Origin: Pseudomonas marginalis
GTDB lineage: Bacteria; Pseudomonadota; Gammaproteobacteria; Pseudomonadales; Pseudomonadaceae
DNA length: 60,931 nt
NCBI RefSeq assembly: GCF_001645105.1
Contig: NZ_LKEG01000039.1
Location: forward strand, 1-60,931
Reading direction: 5' to 3'
Below the pieces are notes generated by a model. It was not told the DNA's origin. It saw only the letters and a program-made list of their open reading frames with translations, and searched no databases. Shown here in pieces: positions 29,692 through 42,019 of this stretch. The number at the start of each line of letters is the position of its first letter. Position 1 is the stretch's first letter. Made by a program: the position numbers and the translations under genes.

Positions 29692-29711
<20 letters not shown>

Positions 29712-30714
29712 AGAGGCCCTGGCCTCCTGCGACGCCGTCGCGGCGCAGCTGCAACGCCTGGACCCGTTGCTGGAGGAAGTCGCCGGCCGCCTGCGCCGCC
29801 AGCCGCCGCAAGTGGCGATGACCATCGCCCGTGGCAGCTCGGACCATGCCGCCAGCTACTTCGCCTACTTGGCCATGCAGCATGTGGGCATTCCGGTGGC
29901 GTCATTGCCCATGTCCGTGGTGACCTTGTTGCAAGCGCCGATGAAAGTCAGCGGCCAGGTGGCATTTGGGTTCTCCCAATCGGGCCAGAGCCCGGACCTG
30001 GTCAACAGCCTGCGCCTGCTGCGTAAACGTGGCGCCTTGAGCGTTTCGCTGGTCAACGCCGAAGATTCGCCCTTGGAAACCGCCTGCGAGTTTCATATAC
30101 CGCTGTGCGCCGGGCCGGAACACAGCGTGGCCGCCACCAAAAGCTTTATCGCCACCCTCAGCGCCAGCGCGTTGTTGATCGGCCACTGGAACCAGGAAGC
30201 CGATTTGCTCGAAGCCTGCCGCGCCCTGCCCGACGAACTGCGTACAGCCGCCAAGCAGGATTGGAGCACAGCCATCGACGCCCTGCGCGATTGCCAGCAA
30301 TTGATGGTCATCGGCCGAGGCGCCGGTTTTGCCATCGCCCAGGAAGCAGCGCTCAAGCTCAAGGAAACCTCGGCGATCCAGGCCGAAGCCTTCAGCAGCG
30401 CCGAAGTGCGCCACGGGCCGATGGCGTTGATCGGTGACAACTACCCATTGCTGGTCTTCGCCCCACGCGGCGCCGAGCAAGCCGGCCTGCTGAGCCTCGC
30501 CGCCGACATGCGCCAACGCGGCGCCAGCGTGCTGCTGGCCGCGCCAGACGATATCGCCGAACGCGACCTGACTTTAAGCCGCGCCGAACATCCGAGCCTG
30601 GACCCGATCCTGGCGATCCAGAGTTTCTACGTGATGGCCGCAGGCCTGGCGGTCGCCCGGGGCATGGACCCGGACCAACCGCGCCACCTGAGCAAAGTCA
30701 CTCGCACTCACTGA
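29692..30714 (+). CDS. SIS-domain glucosamine-6-phosphate deaminase (GlmS-like, NagB-II type)
   Basis: 340 residues with two SIS sugar-isomerase domains (about 35-160 and 195-325). The C-terminal part carries QEAALKLKETSAIQAEAF and RHGPMALI, close to the isomerase half of GlmS, but there is no glutaminase domain. In nag operons this protein replaces NagB, making fructose-6-P and ammonia. AGGAG at 29681-29685 is optimally spaced from a TTG start at 29692. The first ATG (29704) is 18 bases away from it, so a TTG start is more likely. Confidence 0.88.
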
Positions 30715-30735
30715 GTCGAGTGCCGTGTTTTCCTG

Positions 30736-33264
30736 ATGAGTACCGTGCCCATGTCCAACAACAATAATGATCTGACCCTCTGCGCGCCCCTCAGCGGGCC
30801 GGTACTGACCCTGGGCAATGTTCCCGACGACGTGTTCGCCAGTGGCGCCATGGGCGACGGCATTGCCATCGACCCGCTGAATGATTGCCTGCACGCGCCG
30901 TTTGACGGGGAAATCATCCACGTCGCGCGCACCGGGCACGCCCTGACGATCCGCGCCAAGAACGGTGCCGAGGTGTTGATGCATGTGGGCATCGATACGG
31001 TGGAACTGAATGGCGAGGGGTTTGCCTTGCTGGTGAAGAACGGCGCGCGGGTGAGCCAGGGCCAAGCCCTGGTTCAGTTTGACCTGGACCGGATTGCGCG
31101 CCAGTGCAAGAGCCTGGTCAGCCTGATCATCCTGACCAATGGCGAGCGCTTCGAATTGCGTGCGCTTGCCGGGCGAACGGTCAAGGTCGGCGAGCCGTTG
31201 TTGCAGATCGCGGCGCGTTCGGCGGCGTCGGCTGAAGCGCCTGTGGATAACTCGGCAGGTGAAGCCAGCGCCAGCGTACGCATTACCCATCGGGGCGGAT
31301 TGCATGCGCGTCCGGCGGCATTAGTGCGCAAGGCCGCGCAGGGTTTCAGCAGTCAGGCGCAACTGCATTTTGGCGACAAGTCGGCGTCGTGCGACAGCCT
31401 GATTGGCTTGATGGGCCTGGGCATTGGCGAAGGTGATGAGGTCCGTGTGAGCTGTCGTGGCAAGGACGCTGAGGCGGCGCTGCAGGCGTTGGTCGCGGCC
31501 TTGTCCGCCGTCATTAAAGAAGAACACCACGCCCCCGCCGCAGCCCCCGCGCCGCGCCGGGCGAATACCGAAGTCGGTGTGTTGCAAGGCGTGTGTGCTG
31601 CGCCGGGCTTGGTCTGCGGGCCGCTGTTCCGCCTGACCGGCATCGAACTGCCTGCCGACACCGGCAACCACTCTGCCGATGAGCAACTGCAGCGTCTGGA
31701 CGCGGCCCTGGAGCAAGTGCGCAGTGAAATCCGCAGCACCCTCGACCACGCCCGCCAGCGCAAGAACACCGAGGAAGAGGACATCTTCGCCGCCCACCTC
31801 GCGCTGCTGGAAGACCCTAATTTGCTCGAAGCTGCGACCGGCTCGATTGAACAAGGCAGCGCGGCTACCCATGCCTGGCGCGATGCAATCCAGGCGCAAT
31901 GCGCAGTGCTGCTGGCCCTGGGCAAACCGCTGTTCGCCGAGCGCGCCAATGACCTGCGTGACCTGCAACAACGGGTGCTGCGCGCATTGCTGGGTGAAGC
32001 CTGGCACTTCGAATTGCCGGCCGGGGCGATTGTCAGCGCCCATGAACTGACGCCGTCTGACCTGCTGCAACTGAGTGCGCAACACGCCGTCGGCCTCTGC
32101 ATGGCCGAAGGCGGCGCCACTTCTCACGTAGCCATTTTGGCTCGGGGTAAAGGCCTGCCTTGCGTAGTGGCGTTGGGCGCCGACGTACTCGACGTGCCCC
32201 AGGGCCAACGCGTGGTGCTGGACGCCGCCAACGGTCGCCTGGAACTGGCCCCCAGCGATGCGCGCCACGCTGAAGTGCACCAGATTCGCGACGCGCAAAA
32301 GTTGCGGCGCCAGCAGCAACAGGCCCAAGCCCAACAACCCGCTCACACCACCGACGGTGTGAGCATTGAGGTCGCCGCGAATGTCGCCTCCAGCGCCGAA
32401 GCCCAGGTTGCTTTTGAAAACGGTGCCGATGGCGTCGGCCTGCTGCGCACCGAATTTCTATTCGTCGACCGCCGCACCGCGCCCGATGAACAGGAACAAC
32501 GCCACGCCTACCAAGCCGTGCTGGATGCCATGGGTGACAAGTCAGTGATCATCCGCACCATCGACGTGGGTGGCGACAAGCAACTCGACTACCTGCCGCT
32601 GCCCGTCGAAGCCAACCCGGTGCTGGGCCTGCGCGGCATTCGCCTGGCCCAAGTGCGCCCTGACGTGCTCGACCAGCAACTGCGTGCCCTGCTGCAAGTC
32701 AGTCCGCTGGCGCGCTGCCGGATCCTGCTGCCGATGGTCAGCGAGGTCGATGAACTGCTGCACATCCGCCAACGCCTGGATGAGCTGTGCGTGGAGTTGG
32801 AGCTGACCCAGCGCCCCGAACTGGGCGTGATGATCGAAGTGCCCGCCGCTGCACTGATGGCCGAGCAGCTTGCGCGGTATGCAGACTTCCTGTCCATCGG
32901 CACCAATGACCTGTCCCAGTACACCCTGGCGATGGACCGCGACCACGCCGGCCTCGCCGCCCGCGTCGATGCGTTGCACCCGGCGCTGCTGCGGCTGATC
33001 GCCCAAACCTGCGCGGGCGCTGCGAAACACGGGCGTTGGGTCGGCGTGTGTGGCGCCCTGGCATCCGACCCGCTGACCACACCGGTGCTGGTTGGCCTGG
33101 GGGTCAGCGAGCTGTCCGTCAGCCCGCTGCAGATCGGCGAAATCAAGGACCGCGTCCGCCACCTGGATGCGGCGCAATGCCGGCAACTGAGCCAGGGCCT
33201 GCTCGACCTGAGCAGCGCCAAGGCCGTTCGCCAAGCCTGTCAACACCACTGGCCGCTGAGCTGA
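30736..33264 (+). CDS. nagF: PTS EIIA(Glc)-HPr-EI fusion protein for GlcNAc
   Basis: 842 residues: EIIA (about 10-160, phospho-His H83 in VLMHVGID), HPr (about 180-265, H190 in GGLHARPAA) and EI (about 285-835, H464 in GGATSHVAIL). It passes phosphate from phosphoenolpyruvate through all three domains to the EIIB domain of NagE. Both ATG 30736 and ATG 30751 are possible starts; neither has a strong RBS. The paralogue at 42301-44817 serves trehalose. Confidence 0.94.
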   Translation: MSTVPMSNNNNDLTLCAPLSGPVLTLGNVPDDVFASGAMGDGIAIDPLNDCLHAPFDGEIIHVARTGHALTIRAKNGAEVLMHVGIDTVELNGEGFALLVKNGARVSQGQALVQFDLDRIARQCKSLVSLIILTNGERFELRALAGRTVKVGEPLLQIAARSAASAEAPVDNSAGEASASVRITHRGGLHARPAALVRKAAQGFSSQAQLHFGDKSASCDSLIGLMGLGIGEGDEVRVSCRGKDAEAALQALVAALSAVIKEEHHAPAAAPAPRRANTEVGVLQGVCAAPGLVCGPLFRLTGIELPADTGNHSADEQLQRLDAALEQVRSEIRSTLDHARQRKNTEEEDIFAAHLALLEDPNLLEAATGSIEQGSAATHAWRDAIQAQCAVLLALGKPLFAERANDLRDLQQRVLRALLGEAWHFELPAGAIVSAHELTPSDLLQLSAQHAVGLCMAEGGATSHVAILARGKGLPCVVALGADVLDVPQGQRVVLDAANGRLELAPSDARHAEVHQIRDAQKLRRQQQQAQAQQPAHTTDGVSIEVAANVASSAEAQVAFENGADGVGLLRTEFLFVDRRTAPDEQEQRHAYQAVLDAMGDKSVIIRTIDVGGDKQLDYLPLPVEANPVLGLRGIRLAQVRPDVLDQQLRALLQVSPLARCRILLPMVSEVDELLHIRQRLDELCVELELTQRPELGVMIEVPAAALMAEQLARYADFLSIGTNDLSQYTLAMDRDHAGLAARVDALHPALLRLIAQTCAGAAKHGRWVGVCGALASDPLTTPVLVGLGVSELSVSPLQIGEIKDRVRHLDAAQCRQLSQGLLDLSSAKAVRQACQHHWPLS

Positions 33265-33291
33265 CAACAACAAGAAAAAAGGAGACACGCC

Positions 33292-34998
33292 ATGTACCAA
33301 CATTTTATTGAAGGCCTGCAACGCCTCGGCCGCGCCCTGATGCTGCCGATTGCGATCCTGCCAATCGCCGGCCTCTTGCTGCGCCTGGGCGACACCGACT
33401 TGCTCAACATCGCGGTGATGCACGACGCCGGGCAAGCGATCTTCGCCAACCTGGCGCTGATCTTCGCCATCGGCATTGCCGTGGGTTTCGCCCGCGACAA
33501 CAACGGCACGGCGGGGCTGGCCGGGGCGATTGGTTACCTGGTGATGGTCTCCACGCTCAAGGTGATGGACACCACCATCAACATGGGCATGCTCGCGGGG
33601 ATCGCCAGCGGCCTGATGGCGGGCGGGCTGTATAACCGCTTCAAGGACATCAAATTGCCGGAGTACCTGGCGTTCTTTGGTGGGCGGCGTTTTGTGCCGA
33701 TTGTCACCGGGTTTTCGGCGGTCGGCTTGGGCGTTATTTTTGGTTTGATCTGGCCGCCGATCCAGCATGGCATCAACAGCTTCGGCGTCTTGCTGATGGA
33801 AAGCGGCAGCCTGGGGGCGTTCGTGTTCGGCGTGTTCAACCGCCTGCTGATCGTTACCGGCCTGCACCATATCCTCAACAACATGGCGTGGTTTGTGTTT
33901 GGCACCTTTACCGACCCGGTGACCGGGGCGGTCGTGACCGGTGACCTGACCCGCTACTTTGCAGGCGACCCCAAAGGCGGCCAGTTCATGACCGGCATGT
34001 TCCCAGTGATGCTGTTCGGCCTGCCGGCTGCGTGTTTGGCGATGTACCGCAATGCATTGCCGGAACGACGCAAGGTGATGGGTGGGATTTTCCTGTCGAT
34101 GGCGCTGACCTCGTTCTTGACCGGGGTGACTGAGCCGATTGAATTTGCGTTTATGTTTCTTGCGCCGTTTTTGTACCTGATTCACGCCGTGCTGACGGGC
34201 CTGTCGATGGCTGTCACCAATATGCTGAATATCCACCTGGGCTTTACCTTCTCCGGTGGGTTTATCGACATGGTGCTGGGTTGGGGCAAGTCCACCAATG
34301 GCTGGCTGGTGTTCCCGGTGGGGTTGGCCTACGCGGTGGTCTACTACAGCGTGTTCAACTACTGCATTCGTCGCTTCAACCTGAAGACGCCGGGCCGGGA
34401 AGATATCCAGGTGGTGCAGGCTGAGGTGATGACGGATAACCAGCGGGCCACGGCATACATCCAAGCCCTGGGCGGCGCAGAGAATCTGCTGAGCGTCGGC
34501 GCCTGCACCACACGCCTGCGGTTGGACATGGTGGATCGCAACAAGGCGGTGGACGCGGAGCTGAAAGCCCTGGGTGCCATGGCGGTAGTGCGGCCAGGCA
34601 ACGGCGGAAGTTTGCAGGTGGTGGTCGGGCCGATGGCCGATAGCATTGCCGATGAGATTCGCTTGGCCATGCCTTCGTTTGTTGCCAGTACACCTGTGAC
34701 GGTTGCGCCTGTGGATAAGCCGCTGGCGGTGAATGTGCAGGAAGCCGAGAAATGGCTGAGCGCCTTGGGTGGCCGGGGGAATGTGCGGCAGTTGGAAGCG
34801 GTGGCGATGACCCGGTTGCGGGTGGAGTTGGGGGATGATTCGGGGTTGTCTGAAGCTGACCTGACCGCTCTGGGTTGCCAGGGTGTTAGCCAGCTGGAAA
34901 GCGGTGTTTGGCACCTGTTGATTGGTGACAAGGCCTTAGGGTTGGGCGAGGCATTGGAGCGACTGGTCAGTGGCCGTGAAATTGGGGCAGGGGCTTAA
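33292..34998 (+). CDS. nagE: PTS N-acetylglucosamine EIICB permease with extra degenerate EIIB
   Basis: 568 residues: EIIC membrane domain (about 1-370), an active EIIB (about 380-460) with phosphocysteine C405 in VGACTTRLRL, and a second EIIB-like repeat (about 480-560) whose equivalent segment is EAVAMTRLRV, with A505 at the Cys position. It imports and phosphorylates GlcNAc using NagF. A strong RBS (AAGGAG) precedes the ATG. There is no EIIA here; that domain is in NagF. Last gene of the operon. Confidence 0.94.
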   Translation: MYQHFIEGLQRLGRALMLPIAILPIAGLLLRLGDTDLLNIAVMHDAGQAIFANLALIFAIGIAVGFARDNNGTAGLAGAIGYLVMVSTLKVMDTTINMGMLAGIASGLMAGGLYNRFKDIKLPEYLAFFGGRRFVPIVTGFSAVGLGVIFGLIWPPIQHGINSFGVLLMESGSLGAFVFGVFNRLLIVTGLHHILNNMAWFVFGTFTDPVTGAVVTGDLTRYFAGDPKGGQFMTGMFPVMLFGLPAACLAMYRNALPERRKVMGGIFLSMALTSFLTGVTEPIEFAFMFLAPFLYLIHAVLTGLSMAVTNMLNIHLGFTFSGGFIDMVLGWGKSTNGWLVFPVGLAYAVVYYSVFNYCIRRFNLKTPGREDIQVVQAEVMTDNQRATAYIQALGGAENLLSVGACTTRLRLDMVDRNKAVDAELKALGAMAVVRPGNGGSLQVVVGPMADSIADEIRLAMPSFVASTPVTVAPVDKPLAVNVQEAEKWLSALGGRGNVRQLEAVAMTRLRVELGDDSGLSEADLTALGCQGVSQLESGVWHLLIGDKALGLGEALERLVSGREIGAGA

Positions 34999-35022
34999 AT
35001 CTTTATTGCCTGAACTGTCCCT

Positions 35023-35095
35023 TTCGCGAGCAAGCCCGCTCCCACATTTTGATCTGTGAATACATTCAAAATGTAGGAGTGGGCTTGCTCGCGAA
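35023..35095. repeat. REPIN, GCGAGCAAGCCCG subfamily
   Basis: TTCGCGAGCAAGCCCGCTCC is mirrored by GGAGTGGGCTTGCTCGCGAA; AAAATGT pairs with ACATTTT. It lies between convergent nagE and the DUF6124 gene. Confidence 0.92.
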
Positions 35096-35100
35096 TGGGC

Positions 35101-35379
35101 TTAGCTGGCGCCCGATGATTTGAGTTCGGGCACCTCATTCAAATCCAACACCCGATCCACCATCAGTTGGATGCCTTCCAGCATCCGATGAATTCCCAGC
35201 ACGACATCTCGCTGGACACCGCCTACTTCAAAAGCCAAGTGAGCCGTCAGCGCCTGTACCGACGCAATATCCTGGGCGGCATTGGCGAGTAAAGTTTCGC
35301 TATCGAGGCTGAGCCGTACGGTGAAGAGTTGGTCGGTGGGTTGAGGGTCAGATGGGGGATTTGGACTGTCTTTGATCAT
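35101..35379 (-). CDS. DUF6124 family protein
   Basis: 92 residues. The stretch RLSLDSETLLANAAQDIASV followed by AFEVGGVQRDVVLGIHRMLE matches the Pseudomonas DUF6124 (formerly grouped with DUF3077) pattern, in which a first helix-rich half precedes a second. The N-terminal 25 residues are Pro/Gln-rich and disordered. Function unknown. AGAGG upstream supports ATG 35379. The frame is open far upstream, but that region is the structured leader. Confidence 0.8.
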   Translation of the reverse strand: MIKDSPNPPSDPQPTDQLFTVRLSLDSETLLANAAQDIASVQALTAHLAFEVGGVQRDVVLGIHRMLEGIQLMVDRVLDLNEVPELKSSGAS

Positions 35380-35431
35380 GGTAAACCTCTGGTGTGAAGT
35401 TAGAGCTACCAGCATCACTTGCAGATGATGG

Positions 35432-35557
35432 GTGGCAGCTGTGCGCGGGCCTGCAAGACCGAGAGTCACCAGCAAGTCTCGGTAGACCCGAAGGTCTCCC
35501 GCACACAGCCACCATAAATGGCGACCATGAAAAAGCGCCGCAATTATAAAGGCGCTT
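35432..35557 (-). promoter_or_regulatory. Structured RNA leader of the DUF6124 gene, with internal terminator
   Basis: On the minus strand, AAGCGCC/GGCGCTT with a T-run (35530-35557) forms a terminator-like hairpin. It is followed by a three-way element: outer arms at 35498-35512 and 35432-35449 (GTGGC..TGTGTGCGGG with its partner), an inner AGACC-TTCG-GGTCT tetraloop hairpin (35484-35497) and ACCGAGA/TCTCGGT (35458-35483). The start codon lies 53 nt downstream. Such order suggests a conditional leader (attenuator), or an sRNA ending at the first hairpin. No known riboswitch class is recognised. Confidence 0.6.
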
Positions 35558-35700
35558 GTGACTAACTGGTGAGGTTTCGGCGGGCTTGCAGTCCCGGTCA
35601 CTGAATTGGCAGCGACTGGCAAAGGTTAGTGAGGTGAGTTCCGAGGGACAACCTGAAAGGCTTGTGGGAAAGATCTGACGCGCCTGTCCCAACGCCTTGG

Positions 35701-35774
35701 CGAGCAAGCCCCACATTCGACTGCATTCCTTCAGGATAAACGCGGTCGAATGTGGGAGCTGGCTTGCCTGCGAT
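35701..35774. repeat. Degenerate REPIN
   Basis: CCCACATTCGACTGCATT on the left and CGGTCGAATGTGGGAGC on the right are partly inverted, with REP tails CGAGCAAGC and GGCTTGCCTGCG. The region 35560-35700 next to it has no ORF with family resemblance. Confidence 0.7.
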
Positions 35775-35791
35775 TGGCCCTCACAGCCAAC

Positions 35792-35826
35792 AAAAAACCC
35801 GCTGACCAAACTGGCCCAGCGGGTTT
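35792..35826 (-). terminator. Terminator of the purL-YqfO transcript
   Basis: AAACCCGCTG (minus strand) pairs with CAGCGGGTTT and is followed by TTTG. It lies 22 bp after the small gene's stop codon. Confidence 0.82.
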
Positions 35827-35847
35827 CTTGTTTCTACAGCCAACAGA

Positions 35848-36159
35848 TCAAAAATCCGCTAACTGCCACACCTCATACGCCGGTGTCTCATACGGATGGC
35901 TAAGCTTGAGTGCAGCCACGACAGCCACGATCAACTCATCCGCCACCACCAGCTCAACCTTCCATTCCTCAACCACTTCAACCTGGCCAACTTGCCCAAT
36001 AAACGGCAGGCTGCCGTCCAGCGCGCGGAATTGGCCCTGGCCCAGCACTTGCCAGGCGCAGTTGTCGTAGTTGCCGATGCGCCCGCCGCCAGCTGCGAAG
36101 ACGGCGGTTTTCACCGTCTCCACATGGCTGTCGGGCACGAAGAAGCTGAGCTTGTACAC
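35848..36159 (-). CDS. Small NIF3/YqfO-like protein
   Basis: 103 residues, MYKLSFFVPDSHVETVKTAV then GRIGNYDNCAW, the pattern of the YqfO/NIF3 middle domain (GTP cyclohydrolase I type 2-related, CutA-like fold) found as a stand-alone gene in Pseudomonas. Function unknown. Its start is 4 bp from the purL stop, so it is probably co-transcribed with it. Confidence 0.88.
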   Translation of the reverse strand: MYKLSFFVPDSHVETVKTAVFAAGGGRIGNYDNCAWQVLGQGQFRALDGSLPFIGQVGQVEVVEEWKVELVVADELIVAVVAALKLSHPYETPAYEVWQLADF

Positions 36160-36163
36160 CGCC

Positions 36164-39100
36164 TTAGTTCACCCACACGCGGGCGTTGCGGAACATGCGC
36201 ATCCAGGCGCCGTCCTCGTCCCACTCTTCCGGGCGCCACGAGTTCTGCACGGCGCGGAATACACGCTCCGGGTGCGGCATCATGATGGTCACGCGACCGT
36301 CGCGGCTGGTGAGGCCGGTGATCCCGCGCGGCGAGCCGTTCGGGTTGGCCGGGTAGGTCTCGGTGACCTTGCCGTGGTTGTCGACGAAACGCAGGGCTAC
36401 GGTGCCGGACAGGTCAGCCTCAAGCAGGGCTTCTTCGCTGGCGAACTCGGCATGGCCTTCACCGTGGGCGATGGCGATTGGCATGCGCGAACCGGCCATG
36501 CCTTGCAGGAAGATCGAGTTGGACTCCTGCACCTGCACCATGGCAACACGGGCTTCGAACTGCTCGGAACGGTTGCGCACAAAGTGCGGCCAGAACTCGC
36601 TGCCTGGGATCAGTTCGCTAAGGTTGGACATCATCTGGCAACCGTTGCACACACCCAGGGTGAAGCTGTCGTTGCGTTCGAAGAAACCCTGGAACGCATC
36701 ACGGGCACGGCTGTTGAACAGGGCCGATTTGGCCCAGCCTTCACCGGCACCCAGCACGTCGCCGTAGGAGAAACCGCCGCAGGCGACGAGGCCTTTGAAC
36801 TCATTGAGGTCAACGCGACCGGCGAGGATATCGCTCATGTGCACGTCGATCGCATTGAAGCCGGCGCGGTCGAACGCGGCCGCCATTTCCACCTGGCCAT
36901 TGACGCCCTGCTCACGCAGTACGGCAACTTGTGGGCGAATGCCTTTCTTGATGTAAGGCGCGGCGATGTCCTGGTTGACGTCGAAGCTGAGCTTGGTGCT
37001 CAGGCCCGGGTTGTCTTCTTCCAGGATCACGTCGAATTCCTGCTCGGCGCAGTGGGCGTTGTCGCGCAGGCGTTGGATCTGGTAGCTGGTCTCGGCCCAC
37101 TGGCGTTGCAGCAAGCGGCGCTGGCCGGCAAACACGGTGTCGCCGTTGAACGAGATGTTGATCTCGCCGTTGTTGATCGGCTGGCCGATCACCGCCACGC
37201 AGTCGTCCAGGCCAGCGGCGCTGAATTGTGCAAGCACGTCCGGGGTAGCGTCCTGGCGAACCTGGATCACGGCGCCCAACTCTTCGTTGAACAGGATGCC
37301 GTTGATTTCGGAGGCATCCTCGGCAACGCTGTCGAGCACGATGTTCAGGCCGCAGTGACCGGCGAAGGCCATCTCGACGACGCTGGTCAGCAAGCCGCCA
37401 TCGGAACGGTCGTGGTAGGCCAGCAAGTGACCGTCGGCGTTGAGGCCCTGGATCACGGCGAAGAAGGCTTTGAGGTCTTCGGCGTCATCGACGTCCGGCG
37501 CATGTTTGCCGAGCTTGCCATGGGTCTGTGCCAGGATCGAGGCGCCCATGCGGTTCTGGCCACGGCCCAGGTCGATCAGGATCAGGTCGGTGGTGCCCTT
37601 GTCCATGCGCAATTGCGGGGTCAGGGTCTGGCGGATGTCGGTGACCGGTGCGAAACCGGTGACGATCAGCGACAGCGGCGAAGTGACGCTCTTGTCGGTG
37701 CCGTCTTCGTTCCAACGGGTGGCCATGGACATGGAGTCCTTGCCCACCGGAATGGTGATACCCAGCTCAGGGCACAATTCCATGCCGACCGCTTTGACGG
37801 TGTCATACAGGCGTGCATCTTCGCCTGGGTGACCGGCTGCCGACATCCAGTTGGCCGACAGTTTGATGTCGGACAATTTACCAATGCGCGACGCGGCGAT
37901 GTTGGTGAGGGTTTCACCAATGGCCATGCGGCCCGACGCCGGGGCGTCCAGCAGGGCCAGCGGCGTGCGCTCGCCCATGGCCATGGCTTCACCGGTGTAG
38001 ACGTCGAAGCTGGTGGCGGTGACGGCAACGTCAGCCACGGGAACCTGCCACGGGCCGACCATTTGATCACGGGCCACCAGGCCGGTGATGGTGCGGTCGC
38101 CGATGGTGATCAGGAAGCTTTTGCTCGCCACGGCCGGGTGGTGCAGCACACGTTCGATGCTGTCGGCCAATTCCAGCGTGCTTGGGTCGAAGTCATCGCC
38201 CAGTTCGGCTTCACGTACCGCCGAACGGTGCATGCGTGGGGCTTTGCCCAGCAGCACTTCGAGCGGCATGTCCACCGGGCTGTTGCCGAAGTGGCTGTCG
38301 GTAACGGTCAACTGCGGCTCGGCAGTGGCTTCGCCGACCACGGCAAACGGGCAGCGCTCGCGTTCGCAGATGGCCTGGAAGCGCGCGAAGTCTTCAGGGC
38401 CGACGGCCAGTACGTAGCGTTCCTGGGATTCGTTGCTCCAGATTTCGTGCGGGGCCATGCCCGGCTCGTCGTTTGGAATGTTGCGCAGTTCGAAACGGCC
38501 GCCACGGTCGCCATCGTTGACCAGTTCCGGGAAGGCGTTGGACAAACCACCGGCGCCGACGTCGTGGATGAAGCTGATCGGGTTCTTGTCACCCAACTGC
38601 CAGCAGCGGTCGATGACTTCCTGGCAGCGACGCTCCATCTCCGGGTTTTCGCGCTGTACGGACGCGAAGTCCAGGTCTGCCGAGCTGGTGCCGGTGGCCA
38701 TGGAGGAAGCTGCGCCGCCGCCCAGGCCGATCAACATCGCCGGGCCGCCGAGTACGATCAGCTTGGAGCCGACCAGGATCTCGCCTTTCTTGACGTGTTC
38801 TTCACGGATGTTGCCCATGCCGCCGGCCAACATGATCGGCTTGTGGTAGCCACGCACTTCATCGCCACGCGGGGTGGTGATGGACTGTTCGAAGGTACGG
38901 AAGTAACCGGTCAGCGCCGGACGCCCGAACTCGTTGTTGAAGGCGGCGCCGCCCAGTGGGCCTTCTATCATGATGTCCAGCGCGGTCACAATGCGCTCAG
39001 GCTTGCCGTACGGCACTTCCCACGGCTGTTCGAAGCCTGGGATCTGCAGGTTGGACACGGTGAAACCGGTCAGGCCCGCCTTTGGCTTGGCGCCACGGCC

Positions 39101-40060
39101 GGTTGCACCTTCGTCACGGATTTCGCCGCCGGAACCGGTGGCTGCGCCTGGGAATGGGGCAATCGCGGTCGGGTGGTTGTGGGTTTCAACCTTCATCAGG
39201 ATGTGCACCGGCTCCTGCACCGCGCCGTACTGGCGGGTTTCAGGGTCCGGGAAGAAACGGCCGGCGACGGAGCCGACGATCACCGAAGCGTTGTCCTTAT
39301 AAGCCGACAGAACGCCTTCGCTGTGCATCACGTAGGTGTTCTTGATCATGCCGAACAGGCTTTTTTCCTGGCTTTCGCCGTCGATGTCCCAACTGGCGTT
39401 GAAGATCTTGTGACGGCAGTGCTCGGAGTTGGCCTGGGCAAACATCATCAGTTCGATGTCATGCGGGTTGCGCTTCAAGCCGTTAAAGGCGTTGACCAGG
39501 TAGTCAATCTCGTCTTCGGCCAAGGCCAGGCCCAGCTCGGTGTTGGCCTTCTCGAGGGCGGCGCGGCCACCGCCGAGCACGTCAATCGCGGTCAGCGGCT
39601 TGGGCTCGGCGTGGCTGAACAGGCCGGCAGCCTGTTCCAACTGGCTGACGATGATCTGGGTCATGCGGTCGTGCAGGCTGCTGGCGATCAGCTCGGCTTC
39701 GGCATCGCTGAACTGGCCGGCGACGTAGAAAGCGATACCACGCTCCAGGCGCTGGATTTTGTCCAGGCCGCAGTTGCGGGCGATATCGCTGGCCTTGCTC
39801 GACCAGGGCGAGATGGTGCCGAACCGCGGCAATACCAGGAACAAGCGGCCGTTAGGCTCTTGAACCGGAACGCTTGGGCCGTACTTCAGAAGGCGCGCCA
39901 GCACTTGCTGTTCGTCGGCGGTCAACACGCCGGTAACGTCGGCGAAGTGAGCAAATTCAGCATACAGGCCTGTAACCGCTGGAACCTTCTGGCTCAGTTG
40001 CTCAAGGAGTTTGCTGTGGCGAAAGGCAGAAAGGGCAGGAGCGCCGCGCAGGATCAACAT
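36164..40060 (-). CDS. purL: Phosphoribosylformylglycinamidine synthase (FGAM synthase)
   Basis: 1298 residues, the large single-chain form. It has an N-terminal PurS-like part, two AIRS-like ATP-binding halves (about 170-980) and a C-terminal glutaminase (about 1040-1298) with nucleophile Cys in GVCNGCQMM. It makes FGAM from FGAR, glutamine and [17 protein letters not shown] at 40060 is the usual start. The open frame upstream to 40132 adds residues without family match. Confidence 0.97.
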   Translation of the reverse strand: MLILRGAPALSAFRHSKLLEQLSQKVPAVTGLYAEFAHFADVTGVLTADEQQVLARLLKYGPSVPVQEPNGRLFLVLPRFGTISPWSSKASDIARNCGLDKIQRLERGIAFYVAGQFSDAEAELIASSLHDRMTQIIVSQLEQAAGLFSHAEPKPLTAIDVLGGGRAALEKANTELGLALAEDEIDYLVNAFNGLKRNPHDIELMMFAQANSEHCRHKIFNASWDIDGESQEKSLFGMIKNTYVMHSEGVLSAYKDNASVIVGSVAGRFFPDPETRQYGAVQEPVHILMKVETHNHPTAIAPFPGAATGSGGEIRDEGATGRGAKPKAGLTGFTVSNLQIPGFEQPWEVPYGKPERIVTALDIMIEGPLGGAAFNNEFGRPALTGYFRTFEQSITTPRGDEVRGYHKPIMLAGGMGNIREEHVKKGEILVGSKLIVLGGPAMLIGLGGGAASSMATGTSSADLDFASVQRENPEMERRCQEVIDRCWQLGDKNPISFIHDVGAGGLSNAFPELVNDGDRGGRFELRNIPNDEPGMAPHEIWSNESQERYVLAVGPEDFARFQAICERERCPFAVVGEATAEPQLTVTDSHFGNSPVDMPLEVLLGKAPRMHRSAVREAELGDDFDPSTLELADSIERVLHHPAVASKSFLITIGDRTITGLVARDQMVGPWQVPVADVAVTATSFDVYTGEAMAMGERTPLALLDAPASGRMAIGETLTNIAASRIGKLSDIKLSANWMSAAGHPGEDARLYDTVKAVGMELCPELGITIPVGKDSMSMATRWNEDGTDKSVTSPLSLIVTGFAPVTDIRQTLTPQLRMDKGTTDLILIDLGRGQNRMGASILAQTHGKLGKHAPDVDDAEDLKAFFAVIQGLNADGHLLAYHDRSDGGLLTSVVEMAFAGHCGLNIVLDSVAEDASEINGILFNEELGAVIQVRQDATPDVLAQFSAAGLDDCVAVIGQPINNGEINISFNGDTVFAGQRRLLQRQWAETSYQIQRLRDNAHCAEQEFDVILEEDNPGLSTKLSFDVNQDIAAPYIKKGIRPQVAVLREQGVNGQVEMAAAFDRAGFNAIDVHMSDILAGRVDLNEFKGLVACGGFSYGDVLGAGEGWAKSALFNSRARDAFQGFFERNDSFTLGVCNGCQMMSNLSELIPGSEFWPHFVRNRSEQFEARVAMVQVQESNSIFLQGMAGSRMPIAIAHGEGHAEFASEEALLEADLSGTVALRFVDNHGKVTETYPANPNGSPRGITGLTSRDGRVTIMMPHPERVFRAVQNSWRPEEWDEDGAWMRMFRNARVWVN

Positions 40061-40110
40061 CTTCGGGACAGCCTCGGGAAGGGGGTGTGCTTTGAGGCCG
40101 TGCATTCTAG

Positions 40111-41808
<1,698 letters not shown>

Positions 41809-41841
41809 ACACACTCTCCCAAACACCACAAAACCCTGTGG

Positions 41842-41859
41842 GAGCCGGGCTTGTGTGGT
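41842..41859 (+). repeat. 18-bp duplicated REP fragment
   Basis: GAGCCGGGCTTGTGTGGT is followed immediately by the REPIN starting GAGCGGGCTTGCC. The same kind of unit is tandemly repeated at 24778-24831. Confidence 0.7.
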
Positions 41860-41986
41860 GAGCGGGCTTGCCCCGCGCTGGGCTGCGAAGCGGCCCCAAT
41901 ATGATCGCTGTATTTTCTGATAAGTCGTGGTGGCAGGGTTTTAGGGCGACTTCGCCACCCAGCGCGGGGCAAGCCCGCTCACCACA
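41854..41986. repeat. REPIN of the second family
   Basis: Left arm TGTGGTGAGCGGGCTTGCCC, right arm its reverse complement. The arm tops differ (GCTGCGAAGCGGCCCC against GGCGACTTCGCCACC), so one arm has been exchanged between subtypes. Confidence 0.88.
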
Positions 41987-42019
41987 ACAAGCGCCTTCAC
42001 ATCTTGATCTTCAGTTGGC

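Noticed and set aside
32542..34914. A 790-codon open frame on the minus strand
   Set aside because: It covers the nagF end and nagE in antisense, and its His/Gln/Arg-rich protein matches no family.
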